Shown piece after piece: positions 1-9,061 of a DNA stretch of 64,000 bases; within the stretch, counting starts at the first letter, position 1; every line of letters begins with the position of its first letter. This DNA comes from Phycisphaerae bacterium (lineage in GTDB: Bacteria; Planctomycetota; Phycisphaerae; SM23-33): positions 62,001 to 126,000 of the forward strand of contig JASLNT010000090.1 in NCBI GenBank assembly GCA_030745875.1, written 5' to 3'. The translations under genes were made by a program, and so were the position numbers. The notes beneath the pieces were generated by a model that saw only the letters and a program-made list of their open reading frames with translations, did not search any database and was not told the origin of the DNA.

Positions 1-1
1 T

Positions 2-2110
2 ATTGACGGGACCGGTCTGAAGGCGATCACGACCGGTCCGTTCGACGATTTCGAACCGGCGTATCTGCCCGACGGAGGTATTGTGTTCTGTTCGAGTCGC
101 TGCAACCGTTGGGTTCCGTGCTACGTTACGCAGGTGGCCGTGCTGTACCGTTGCGACGGAGACGGTAAGAATATCCGCCAACTCTCGCCAAACACCGAGC
201 AGGAGAACACTCCATGGGTCCTGCCTGACGGGCGGATACTCTACCAGCGTTGGGAATACGTCGACCGATCCCAAATCGGGTATCACCATCTATGGACGAT
301 GAATCCCGACGGGACCGGGCAGATGGTCTACTACGGGAATATGCATCCGAACACCGTGATGATCGACGCCAAGCCGATTCCCGAGACGAAGAAGGTTGTA
401 GCGTCATTCTCCCCGGGCCACGGGCGGAACGAACACTCCGGTTACGTGACCGTTGTTGATCCGCGAAAGGGGCCCGACGCCAAGGAGATGGCCCGATCGA
501 TCAGCGGACGGAAGCAGTATCGCGACCCTTATCCGTTGAGCGAAGACAAGTTCCTGGTCGCCGCAGGCGATAGTGTGCAGCTGTTGGGCGCCAACGGGCG
601 AACGATTACGCTGTTCAAGCTGCCGGCCGAGTGGCGAGTCGGACGCATGGGCGTGCACGAACCCCGCCCGCTGCGGACCAGGAAACGCGAACGCGTAATT
701 CCAAAGCGCGTGGATCTCGCACAGAAAACCGGACTGGTGATGCTTGAGAACGTAAATATTGGGCGCAACATGAAGGGTGTGAAGCCCGGCGAGATCACGG
801 ATCTGCTGGTGCTGGAAATACTGTCCAAACCGTACAATATGTTCAGCGGTATGGAGCCTCTGACGTACGGCGGATCGTTCTTGCTGGAGCGGATTGTCGG
901 GACCGTTCCGGTCGAGGCCGACGGGTCGGCGTACATGGAGTTGCCCGCTATGCGACCGCTGTTCTTCGTCGCGCTGGACAAGAACGGTATGGCGGTAAAG
1001 CGCATGCAGAGCTTCATGACCCTCCAACCGGGCGAAAAGCTCAGTTGTATCGGGTGTCACGAAGAACGCGGCCGACCGCCGTCGACCGGTAAGATCCCCA
1101 GCGCCCGACGCCGACCGCCCAGCCGGGTTAAACTGATCGCAAACGTACCCGACGTATTCGACTTCCCGCGCGACATCCAGCCGATTCTGAACAAGCACTG
1201 CGTGGCGTGTCACGATTATGACAAGACCTCCAAAGGCGGACCACGGGCTGGAGGTGTGATACTCACCGGCGATCGCGGACCGATGTATTCGCACAGCTAC
1301 TACATGCTGACGGTGCTGAAGGAGTTCTCCGACGGGCGAAATCTGCGGAAGAGCAACTACCCCCCGCGATCCCTCGGCTCGCCGGCCAGCCCGATCATGA
1401 AACGCTTGGACGGAGCCCACTACAAGGTCAGGTTATCGCCCCACGAAAAGACGATGATACGCCTGTGGATCGATACGGGCGCGGCGTATCCCGGAACGTA
1501 CGCCGCACTCGGTTCGGGCATGTTGGGGCATTACTCCGGTTCTACAGGCGGTTTGACACGACAGGATATCAAGTGGGACTCGACGATCGCTGCACGCGCG
1601 GTGGTCAAACGCAAGTGCGCCTCCTGCCACAAAGGTCCCAGGTCGCTGCCCGACTCGCCTTCGGACAATAAGCGCATGGTTGGATGGGTCGAACGACGCG
1701 AGCTGATCACCAAGGGCGACTTCCCGATTCTGCGTTATAACCGACACATACTGTACAATCTGTCGCGCCCGGAAAAATCGATACTGCTGCTGGCGCCGCT
1801 GGCGAAAAGTGCGGGCGGATACGCTTCTGACGAAAAGAAGGAAAAGCCCGCCTGTCCGGTGGTGTTCAAGAACACTAACGATGCGGACTACAAGACGCTC
1901 CTGACCGCCGTCAAAGACGCCAAGGCGTACATCGACAAGATTACGCGATTCGACAAGCCCGGCTTCAAACCTCGCGTCGAGTACATTCGCGAGATGAAGC
2001 GTTACGGCCTGCTCGACAAGGTGTTTGACCTGTCAAAAGACACGATCGACGTGTACAAGATGGACCGCAAGTACTGGGATTCGCTTAACTACCGACCGAT
2101 GATCAAGTAA
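2..2110 (+). CDS. HzsA-related exported protein with TolB-like propeller and three CxxCH motifs (5' truncated)
   Basis: The reading frame is open to the window edge: in-frame codons before the first GTG (83) already encode propeller-like sequence (FEPAYLPDGGIVF), so the true start lies upstream. The visible part has PD40/TolB-type blades (LPDGRILYQRWEY, MNPDGTGQ), then a region like the alpha subunit of hydrazine synthase, and three CxxCH motifs (CIGCH, CVACH, CASCH) at residues 322, 373 and 512 counted from 83. This matches the planctomycete 'HzsA-related' family. CxxCH would bind c-type heme if the protein is exported and matured, but that is not shown. Real hydrazine synthase needs beta and gamma subunits, and none are seen. 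A sulfatase follows 20 bp downstream, so the two may be co-transcribed. A homologue of similar layout lies at 30789-33677. Confidence 0.8.
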   Translation: MDGTGLKAITTGPFDDFEPAYLPDGGIVFCSSRCNRWVPCYVTQVAVLYRCDGDGKNIRQLSPNTEQENTPWVLPDGRILYQRWEYVDRSQIGYHHLWTMNPDGTGQMVYYGNMHPNTVMIDAKPIPETKKVVASFSPGHGRNEHSGYVTVVDPRKGPDAKEMARSISGRKQYRDPYPLSEDKFLVAAGDSVQLLGANGRTITLFKLPAEWRVGRMGVHEPRPLRTRKRERVIPKRVDLAQKTGLVMLENVNIGRNMKGVKPGEITDLLVLEILSKPYNMFSGMEPLTYGGSFLLERIVGTVPVEADGSAYMELPAMRPLFFVALDKNGMAVKRMQSFMTLQPGEKLSCIGCHEERGRPPSTGKIPSARRRPPSRVKLIANVPDVFDFPRDIQPILNKHCVACHDYDKTSKGGPRAGGVILTGDRGPMYSHSYYMLTVLKEFSDGRNLRKSNYPPRSLGSPASPIMKRLDGAHYKVRLSPHEKTMIRLWIDTGAAYPGTYAALGSGMLGHYSGSTGGLTRQDIKWDSTIAARAVVKRKCASCHKGPRSLPDSPSDNKRMVGWVERRELITKGDFPILRYNRHILYNLSRPEKSILLLAPLAKSAGGYASDEKKEKPACPVVFKNTNDADYKTLLTAVKDAKAYIDKITRFDKPGFKPRVEYIREMKRYGLLDKVFDLSKDTIDVYKMDRKYWDSLNYRPMIK

Positions 2111-2130
2111 GATCGGGAGATTGAACAACC

Positions 2131-3783
2131 ATGCGTGAAACTACTGTCGGCAGGAGAGGATTCCTGCGTGCTGTTGGCGTGGGAGCGATAGGGTTTGTCG
2201 GTGCGAGATTCGCATCCGCCGCGCCCAAGGGCAAGTCCAAACCGAACATCATACTGATCATGACTGACGACATGGGCTTCTCAGATCTCGGTTGCTACGG
2301 AAGCGAGATCAACACCCCGAATCTCGACGCACTGGCCGCCGGAGGTCTGCGATTCACGCAGTTCTACAATACGGGCAGATGTTGCCCCACCCGCGCGAGC
2401 TTGCTTACCGGTTTGTATCCCCACCAAGCCGGAGTGGGGCACATGAACGGGGATCGCGGCCCGCAGCATCCGGGTTATCGCGGAAGACTTACCGGGCGTT
2501 GCGTCACCATCGCCGAAGTGCTGAACCCGGCGGGATACTACACGTTTACTACGGGCAAGTGGCACGTCGGGTCGAAGGAGAAGTCGCACTGGCCTGTCGG
2601 GCGGGGATTCAAGCGGTCTTACAGTTGCCCACAGGGCGCGGGCTTCTACTTTACGATGAAGACCGCCCAAATGATGCGACAGATCGTGCGTGGCGACAAA
2701 GTGCTTTACGATAAGAACAACGACATGCCCGATGGCTGGTACTCAACTGACGCCTGGACCGATGAAGGTCTGAAGTTTGCGGCCGAAGCGGCGGGGCGGG
2801 GCAAGCCGTTCTTCTGGTACCTGGCTCATAACGCTCCGCACTGGCCGCTGCAGGCCAAGCCCGAAGATATCGCAAAGTACCGCGGCAAGTACAAGGTCGG
2901 CTGGGACGAGATACGCAAACGCCGCTACGCCAAACTGATCGAACTCGGCATGATCGACAAGAACTGGGGCCTTTCGCCCCGCGGGAAGGGGATCCCGGCG
3001 TGGGAAAGCCTTACTGAAAAACAGAAGGATAACCAGGACCTTCGGATGGCGACATATGCCGCCATGATCGACAGTGTCGACCAGAATGTCGGTAAGATCG
3101 TCAAGAAGCTCAAGGAGTTGGGCCAGTACGAAAACACGCTGATAATGTTCCTGCAGGACAACGGGGGTTGCGCCGAGGGCGGGAATCTGGGACGCGACAA
3201 CGGGAAGGGCGTTTGCGGAACGGCCGAGTCGTTCTCGAAGTACGGAGCCTGCTGGGCCAATGCGTCGAACACTCCGTTCAGGCGGTACAAGCACTGGGTC
3301 CACGAGGGCGGCGCCGGCACGCCGCTTGTCGCACATTGGCCGGCGGGAATCGCCGCAAAGCTGCGAGGCAAGCTGATAACCGAGCCGAGCCACCTGGTCG
3401 ATCTGATGGCCACTTGCGTCGATATCTCCGGCGCCGAATATCCCAAGACGTTCAAGGGCGCCATGATCATACCCGCAGAGGGCAAGAGTTTGCGCCCGCT
3501 GCTGGCCGGCGAGGAATTCGATCGCGGCGGGGCGATCTATTTCGAGCACGAGGGCAATCGCGCCGTGCGTTTGGGCAAGTGGAAGATTGTTTCGATCCAT
3601 CGCGGACAGTGGGAGTTGTACGACATGTCCGCCGATCGCACGGAGCTAAACGATCTGTCGACCAAAATGCCCGAGAAACGCCGCGAGATGATCGCCCTCT
3701 ACGACGCATGGGCGAAGCGAGCTCTCGTCGAGCCATGGGGAGCCAGACGCAAGAAGGGCAAGAAGAAGACACCCAAAAAGTAA
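2131..3783 (+). CDS. exported sulfatase (Cys-type, formylglycine-dependent)
   Basis: 550 aa. The N-terminus carries a twin-arginine-like signal (GRRGFLRAVGVG, residues 7-18) ending near an ASA site, so export is expected. NIILIMTDD (39-47) gives the first metal-binding aspartates. The signature CCPTRASLLTG starts at C84, the residue expected to become formylglycine. A GKWHVG motif and a DNGG metal-site motif follow. The family hydrolyses sulfate esters, and in planctomycetes usually those of sulfated polysaccharides; the substrate cannot be read from sequence. A cytoplasmic maturase (anSME or FGE) would be needed and is not in the window. The C-terminus is Lys-rich. Close spacing to the HzsA-related gene and to the deacetylase downstream (24 bp) suggests one operon. 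Confidence 0.92.
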   Translation: MRETTVGRRGFLRAVGVGAIGFVGARFASAAPKGKSKPNIILIMTDDMGFSDLGCYGSEINTPNLDALAAGGLRFTQFYNTGRCCPTRASLLTGLYPHQAGVGHMNGDRGPQHPGYRGRLTGRCVTIAEVLNPAGYYTFTTGKWHVGSKEKSHWPVGRGFKRSYSCPQGAGFYFTMKTAQMMRQIVRGDKVLYDKNNDMPDGWYSTDAWTDEGLKFAAEAAGRGKPFFWYLAHNAPHWPLQAKPEDIAKYRGKYKVGWDEIRKRRYAKLIELGMIDKNWGLSPRGKGIPAWESLTEKQKDNQDLRMATYAAMIDSVDQNVGKIVKKLKELGQYENTLIMFLQDNGGCAEGGNLGRDNGKGVCGTAESFSKYGACWANASNTPFRRYKHWVHEGGAGTPLVAHWPAGIAAKLRGKLITEPSHLVDLMATCVDISGAEYPKTFKGAMIIPAEGKSLRPLLAGEEFDRGGAIYFEHEGNRAVRLGKWKIVSIHRGQWELYDMSADRTELNDLSTKMPEKRREMIALYDAWAKRALVEPWGARRKKGKKKTPKK

Positions 3784-3807
3784 CCCGCGCGAACGGAAGG
3801 AATCGCT

Positions 3808-6516
3808 GTGAATAAGGCCATTGGTTTATCGATTCTCTCCGCGTGTTTGATTGTACTGACCCCGGGATTCGTCCTTTGCGGGATCAAGGGCGATCAGACT
3901 GGAATACTGAAAAAGGCGATTCCCGACAAACTGGTGGTGCTGACGTTCGACGACTCCTGCGCCAGCCACGCCACGGTCGTCGCTCCGATTCTGAAGCGTC
4001 TGGGATTCGGCGCCACGTTCTACATCTGCAACTTCGATTCTTTCAGTACTCGAAAGGACTGGTACCTGACCTGGAGCCAGATGAAGGCGATGGCTGGCGA
4101 CGGATTTGAAATCGGCAACCACACGAGCGGCCACGGGGGAAGACCGCGAATCGCCGCTTTTTTGAACATGGAGGATCAATTGCTGGCCAACAACGTGGTC
4201 AAGCCGACGACGGTGTGCTGGCCGATGTACCAGGTCAACACGAAGACTTACCCTGACCTGGTCGCAAATGGATACATATTCGGTCGGGGCGGGTACTTCC
4301 GTCCGTACAGGCCCACTGTCGACAATCCGTTTGATGTTCCCTCCTTCGGGGTCCAGGGCAATGTCAGCATCGAGAAATTCATCAGCTACGTTCAGCAGGC
4401 CGCAGGCGGGAGGATCGTTGTGCTTACCTTCCACGGCGTGCCCGACATGGAGCATCCGCAGGTGAGTTTGGCTCCGGATATCTTCAAAGAGATGATGCAG
4501 TACCTCAAGAACAACAACTACAAAGCCGTCGCCATGCGCGATCTGGAGGAGTATATCGATCCCGCCAAGGCCGCAAAACTCCCGCCTACGGTGAGAAACC
4601 TCAGGAAGCCTATCGCCGGCATAGTGGTAAATGACGACAAGTCGTATCTGACTAAAGAGATACGGACATTTCGTTTCCCGGGCCTGGCTCCGGCGAGGCT
4701 CTTCGACTCGACGATCACAGTGAAAGTCCCTCATGCGACGGATATTACGGCGCTGGCGCCGACGTATACGCTGACAGACTCTGTGACGTGCGTCCCGGCG
4801 TCGGGCCGGACAGGTGACTTCAGCAGGCCGCGGAAATACACCGTGAAGGCCCCTGACGGATCGACGCGAGTCTACACCGTGATCGTCAAGAGATTGCCCC
4901 GCCCCGCAGCCGCTGAAATACGCTCGGATAAGACATACAAGGACGACAAGATCACCACACCGATCGAGCTTGCATCTGATCTTTCGATCTGTGTGCTTCC
5001 CCGCGGGCGTGCGACGCTGGACGGCCTGATTTCCGGTAGGGGCTCCCTGGTCAAGAACGGGCCGGGCACGCTGACGGTCAGTAATAAGATCAATACATAC
5101 AGTGGGGGGACCGTAATCAACGGCGGAAGGCTCTATCTGTTCCTTGCGAACAAGGGATTGGGGACCGGTCCGGTGACAGTTAATGAAGGGGGGAATCTCG
5201 TTCTCGAACGCGGCGATATCACAGGCAATCGCTTGGTCATGAACGGAGGCTGCATCGACGCCAATAACGGGTTCGGCGGTAGTTGGAATGGCGACATCAT
5301 TCTAAAGCGGGACGCTGGGATGGCCGCCTACGCCGCTTTCCATCTTAACAAGATTCGCGGCGGGATCAGCGGCTCGGGCGGATTGACGCAGATCGGCGCT
5401 CGCGGCGCGTTTTCGAGGGTCAACAGGGGACGCGTAGTGCTCTGGGGCGTCAACACCTACAAAGGCCCGACAACCGTACTCCGCGGCATGTTGGCGATCA
5501 AGAAGGCCGCCTCGCTCTACAACGCCAATGTCGCCAAATGGACCGCGAAGAATATCCGCGTTTCTCCGGCGGCCTCCTTTCAGATCGCTGTCGGAGGAAC
5601 TGGTGAGTTCACGGGCGGCCAGGTCGGGGCGCTGCTGACGAATCTCACTGCAAGAGTCGACAATAACGGTCTGGCCGCAGGCTCGGTCTTCTGCATGGAT
5701 ACCTCCAACGCCGGGAGCACGGTTACAGTTTCCAGCACAATTACTGATTCGAAAGGGCCCGGCGGCGGGGCGTTTGTACTGAAGAAATGCGGTCCGGGCG
5801 TACTGCAACTGACCGGCTCCAACACATATACCGGGCGGACCGTCCTGGAAGGCGGTGCCCTGAGCGTCGCTTCGCTTAACAGCGTAACAGGAGGCAGGCC
5901 CTGCAGCAGCCTGGGGGCTCCGACCACCATCGAGAACGGCGAGATATTCATTCGCGACAACCGATGCGCCTTGATTTACACCGGTGAAGGCGAGACCACC
6001 GACCGTGTGCTGAATCTCGCAGGAAAGAAGGCCGCCTTTACGTTGGATCATTCGGGCCGAGGCCTTTTGAAGTTCACCGGCGACCTGGTGATTTCCGGAT
6101 ATGGTCACGACAAGACCATTGTTCTTGCGGGCTCAACGACTGGCGCAGGCCAGTTGGCTTGCGATATCAAGAATCCCTACGATCGCGCGGGCGTTGCGAA
6201 AACGTCTGTCACCAAAACCGGAACGGGAACCTGGGCGTTGTCCGGCGCCAATACTTACACCGGCGCCACGATTGTCAAAGAAGGCGTTCTGTCGCTTGCC
6301 AACCCGCGTGCTCTGGGCGTGAAAACGGACGTCCACATCTCTAACGGCGCCGTGCTGGACCTGAGCTTTGCGGGCCTGGCGCGTGTGGGCAAACTCTATC
6401 TCAACGGCAAGCTCCAACCGCGCGGGACGTATAGCGCCAAGAACGCTCCCAAATACATCAAGGGGATAGGAGTTTGCTCCACGCAAGAGCACTCCGGCCG
6501 CCGCGAAAGTCGTTGA
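3808..6516 (+). CDS. polysaccharide deacetylase (CE4/NodB) fused to autotransporter-type beta-strand repeats
   Basis: 902 aa from a GTG start preceded by ACGGAAGGA. A hydrophobic signal peptide covers about residues 1-24. The NodB domain has TFDD (46-49) and HTSGH (105-109), the Asp and two His that bind metal in CE4 deacetylases. An Ig/cadherin-like stretch follows around 280-360. Then come at least four copies of the PATR-type repeat pattern (GPGTL..., NTYSGGTV/NTYTGATI...GGxL) between about 410 and 880. PATR repeats normally form the beta-helix passenger of autotransporters, but no membrane barrel follows. The protein is probably secreted or surface-held and acts on N- or O-acetylated glycan. 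Substrate and attachment mode are unknown. Confidence 0.85.
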   Translation: MNKAIGLSILSACLIVLTPGFVLCGIKGDQTGILKKAIPDKLVVLTFDDSCASHATVVAPILKRLGFGATFYICNFDSFSTRKDWYLTWSQMKAMAGDGFEIGNHTSGHGGRPRIAAFLNMEDQLLANNVVKPTTVCWPMYQVNTKTYPDLVANGYIFGRGGYFRPYRPTVDNPFDVPSFGVQGNVSIEKFISYVQQAAGGRIVVLTFHGVPDMEHPQVSLAPDIFKEMMQYLKNNNYKAVAMRDLEEYIDPAKAAKLPPTVRNLRKPIAGIVVNDDKSYLTKEIRTFRFPGLAPARLFDSTITVKVPHATDITALAPTYTLTDSVTCVPASGRTGDFSRPRKYTVKAPDGSTRVYTVIVKRLPRPAAAEIRSDKTYKDDKITTPIELASDLSICVLPRGRATLDGLISGRGSLVKNGPGTLTVSNKINTYSGGTVINGGRLYLFLANKGLGTGPVTVNEGGNLVLERGDITGNRLVMNGGCIDANNGFGGSWNGDIILKRDAGMAAYAAFHLNKIRGGISGSGGLTQIGARGAFSRVNRGRVVLWGVNTYKGPTTVLRGMLAIKKAASLYNANVAKWTAKNIRVSPAASFQIAVGGTGEFTGGQVGALLTNLTARVDNNGLAAGSVFCMDTSNAGSTVTVSSTITDSKGPGGGAFVLKKCGPGVLQLTGSNTYTGRTVLEGGALSVASLNSVTGGRPCSSLGAPTTIENGEIFIRDNRCALIYTGEGETTDRVLNLAGKKAAFTLDHSGRGLLKFTGDLVISGYGHDKTIVLAGSTTGAGQLACDIKNPYDRAGVAKTSVTKTGTGTWALSGANTYTGATIVKEGVLSLANPRALGVKTDVHISNGAVLDLSFAGLARVGKLYLNGKLQPRGTYSAKNAPKYIKGIGVCSTQEHSGRRESR

Positions 6517-6542
6517 CAACCAACCTACATGAACAGATACTT

Positions 6543-6575
6543 ACGGCCTGCGCCCAGATGTGTCTGGGAGGCCGT
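6543..6575. terminator. strong two-part hairpin between the deacetylase and GH32 genes
   Basis: ACGGCC (6543-6548) pairs with GGCCGT (6570-6575) and, inside it, CCCAGA (6553-6558) pairs with TCTGGG (6563-6568) around a TGTG loop. There is no U-tract, so this is either a factor-dependent terminator or a leader structure of the downstream GH32 gene. Confidence 0.4.
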
Positions 6576-6632
6576 GGATGAACGTACGGGCGTTCGTTCG
6601 GATAGAATCGGACCTTAGAGAAGGAGAGCCTC

Positions 6633-8849
6633 ATGAATCGTACTACTCTTGTAACGGTTGCGTTGCTGTTGGGCCTGACGCTGGGAATGTGCACTGCGGT
6701 TGAGGCTGCCGATAAGGATATCGTCATCGCCGATTTCGAAGGCAAGACCTATCCCGAAGGCTGGAAGGTCGAAGGCGAGGCGTTCGGCAAGGCGCCCGCC
6801 AAAGGCAGACTCGGCGGACAGATGCCCGTCACGGGTTTTGAAGGCAAGGGCCTGATCAACACGTTCCTGGGCGGAGATAAGCCCAAGGGCAAGCTGACTT
6901 CGACCGAATTCACTATCGAGCGAGACTACATCAAGTTCCTTATCGGCGGAGGCGCTCACAAGGGCAAAACCTGCATGAACCTGCTGATCGACGGGAAGGT
7001 CGTCCTCAGCGCCACAGGCGGAAACAACGCCCCCGGGGGAACCGAATTCCTCAACTGGGAAAACTGGGACGTCAAGAAGTTCAAGGGCAAGAAGGCCTCG
7101 CTACAGATCGTAGACGACGCCTCGGGCGGATGGGGACACGTCAACGTTGACCAGATCGTTCAGTCCAACACGCAGGCCAAGAAGAAGAAGGCCCCCGCCC
7201 CGGCTCGACGCGGCCGCGGAGCACCTCCCGTTCCCGCAAACACCCGGGAGATCAAGATCACCGGCAAGTACATTATCTTCCCCGTAGCCAACAAAGGCGC
7301 CAGACGCGGCAGGATGAAGATCATGGTGGGCGATCAACTCGTACACCATCTTAACTGTGACTTTCCCGCCGACAAAGACGGCGTTTCGTGGTGGTCCTAC
7401 CTGGATATGGGCGAGTACAAGGGCAAGACCGCCACGGTTACCGCCAACGCGACTCCCGAAATCTGCGAGATGTTCGAGTCCAGCGAGAAGATCCGCAACC
7501 TCATGCCTCTGTACGACGAAGCTTTGCGTCCTCAGTTCCACATCTCGCAAAAACGCGGTTGGAACAACGATCCCAACGGAATGTTCTATCACGAAGGCAA
7601 GTACTACTTCTTCTGGCAGTGCAATCCCGGCGGACGGGGATGGGCCAACATGTACTGGGGATACGCAACGAGCACCGACATGGTCCACTGGACAGAACAC
7701 GACCGGGCGCTGCGGAGCTATGGGGGCAATGTCAAGAACCGTCACCCGAAGATGGCCGACGGGAGATGCTTCTCCGGTAGCGGAAACGTCGACAAGAACA
7801 ACTCCGGCGGATGGCAAAAGGGCGACGCCAAAACGCTCGTCCTGGCGTTCACCGACAACATAGGCCGCGGTGAATCGATCGCCTATTCGACCGACACGGG
7901 CAAAACCTGGAAGTACTACGAGAACAATCCTATTATCAAACACTCCGGTCGCGACCCGAAGCTCATGTGGTACGAACCGGGCAAGCACTGGGTTATCGCC
8001 GTATTCGACCAGGACAAAGAGCACGGTAAGAATATCGCACTGTACACCAGTACAGATCTCAAGAACTGGACGCGACAGAGCAACATCCCCGGTTACTACG
8101 AATGCGCCGAGATCTTCGAACTGCCCATAGACGGCGACAAATCCAAGACCAAGTGGGTCATCTACGCAGCCGACGCCCGCTACGCCCTGGGAACTTTCGA
8201 CGGTAAGAAATTTGTCCCGGAACACGAAGGCAAACATCGGGTGCACTACGGCGCCTACTACGCCTCACAGTGCTTTAGCAACTCGCCCGACGGACGCGTA
8301 GTCCAGGTCGGATGGGCAAGGATCAATATCCCGGACATGCCGTTCAACCAGACGTTCACCGTGCCGACGACCCTTACGCTGCACACGACCAAGAAAGGCG
8401 TGCGCATGTTCGCCACGCCGATCAAGGAGCTCGAAAAGCTCCGCAAGCCCAATCCCAAGGGCGCCGACAACAAGGAGCTCGCCGACGGCGAGAGCATCAC
8501 GGTTGACGCCAAGGGCAAGCAGCTCTACGACATTGTCGTGACAGTCAAGAAGGGAACCGCAAAGAAGGCGGTCCTCAAGTACGGCGCCGGTGTGACGACC
8601 TACGATTTCGGAGCTCAGAAGGTTGACGAAATGCCCGTGGAGGCGAAAGACGGAACAGTGACGTTCCGCGTACTGGTCGACCGTCCGATAGTTGAAGTCA
8701 TCGCCGCCGGCGGAGCCGGCTTCAAAACCTCAGGCCGCCGCGACCCGGGCAAGGATCTCGGTGAGATATCGCTGACTGCTGACGGCGGTTCCATGACAGT
8801 TGTGTCGTTCAAGGCTTACGAGATGAAGTCGACCTGGAAGAAGAAGTAA
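6633..8849 (+). CDS. secreted glycoside hydrolase family 32 (levanase/fructanase-like)
   Basis: 738 aa, ATG with an AGAAGGAGAG ribosome site. The signal peptide is about residues 1-26, then an N-terminal beta-sandwich-like module (27-185) and a Lys/Ala/Pro linker. The GH32 five-bladed propeller follows, with WNNDPNG (nucleophile D313), RDP (D441, transition-state stabiliser) and EC (acid/base E490), the three canonical GH32 motifs. The C-terminal part (about 600-738) fits the GH32 beta-sandwich. The enzyme would cleave beta-fructosides such as levan, inulin or sucrose outside the cytoplasm; the exact substrate is not readable. It is longer than simple invertases because of the extra N-terminal module. 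A perfect 13-bp hairpin follows the stop. Confidence 0.93.
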   Translation: MNRTTLVTVALLLGLTLGMCTAVEAADKDIVIADFEGKTYPEGWKVEGEAFGKAPAKGRLGGQMPVTGFEGKGLINTFLGGDKPKGKLTSTEFTIERDYIKFLIGGGAHKGKTCMNLLIDGKVVLSATGGNNAPGGTEFLNWENWDVKKFKGKKASLQIVDDASGGWGHVNVDQIVQSNTQAKKKKAPAPARRGRGAPPVPANTREIKITGKYIIFPVANKGARRGRMKIMVGDQLVHHLNCDFPADKDGVSWWSYLDMGEYKGKTATVTANATPEICEMFESSEKIRNLMPLYDEALRPQFHISQKRGWNNDPNGMFYHEGKYYFFWQCNPGGRGWANMYWGYATSTDMVHWTEHDRALRSYGGNVKNRHPKMADGRCFSGSGNVDKNNSGGWQKGDAKTLVLAFTDNIGRGESIAYSTDTGKTWKYYENNPIIKHSGRDPKLMWYEPGKHWVIAVFDQDKEHGKNIALYTSTDLKNWTRQSNIPGYYECAEIFELPIDGDKSKTKWVIYAADARYALGTFDGKKFVPEHEGKHRVHYGAYYASQCFSNSPDGRVVQVGWARINIPDMPFNQTFTVPTTLTLHTTKKGVRMFATPIKELEKLRKPNPKGADNKELADGESITVDAKGKQLYDIVVTVKKGTAKKAVLKYGAGVTTYDFGAQKVDEMPVEAKDGTVTFRVLVDRPIVEVIAAGGAGFKTSGRRDPGKDLGEISLTADGGSMTVVSFKAYEMKSTWKKK

Positions 8850-8877
8850 ACACAACCGGGAATCCGACTGCAGATAT

Positions 8878-8907
8878 CTACAGGCCTTCGATTACGAAGG
8901 CCTGTAG
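8878..8907 (+). terminator. perfect 13-bp stem-loop after the GH32 gene
   Basis: CTACAGGCCTTCG (8878-8890) and CGAAGGCCTGTAG (8895-8907) are exact inverted repeats around ATTA, 28 bp after the GH32 stop. Only a weak TATTT run follows, so termination efficiency is uncertain. Confidence 0.65.
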
Positions 8908-8978
8908 TATTTCCGGAACTTCCCACCCCGCGGTCGACGTGTTTCCGTGCGCCCCGCGCCGAACCGGTCGATATGTGC

Positions 8979-9008
8979 TTGATCCGGCTTCCTCCCCGGG
9001 CGTATACT
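8979..9008 (+). promoter_or_regulatory. sigma70-type promoter for the Gfo/Idh/MocA gene
   Basis: TTGATC (8979-8984), an 18-bp spacer and TATACT (9003-9008). The expected start of transcription is near 9015, about 47 nt ahead of the ATG at 9062, with an AGGAG ribosome site at 9049-9053 in between. Confidence 0.5.
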
Positions 9009-9061
9009 CTTGACATGCGGTTCCCATAAGAAACGCCCGTTTCCTGTCAGGAGATACGCCC

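Noticed and set aside
1-2110. Hydrazine synthase / anammox locus
   Set aside because: Only HzsA-like architecture is seen; no beta or gamma subunit, no hydroxylamine or hydrazine dehydrogenase genes. HzsA-related proteins are widespread in planctomycetes without anammox.
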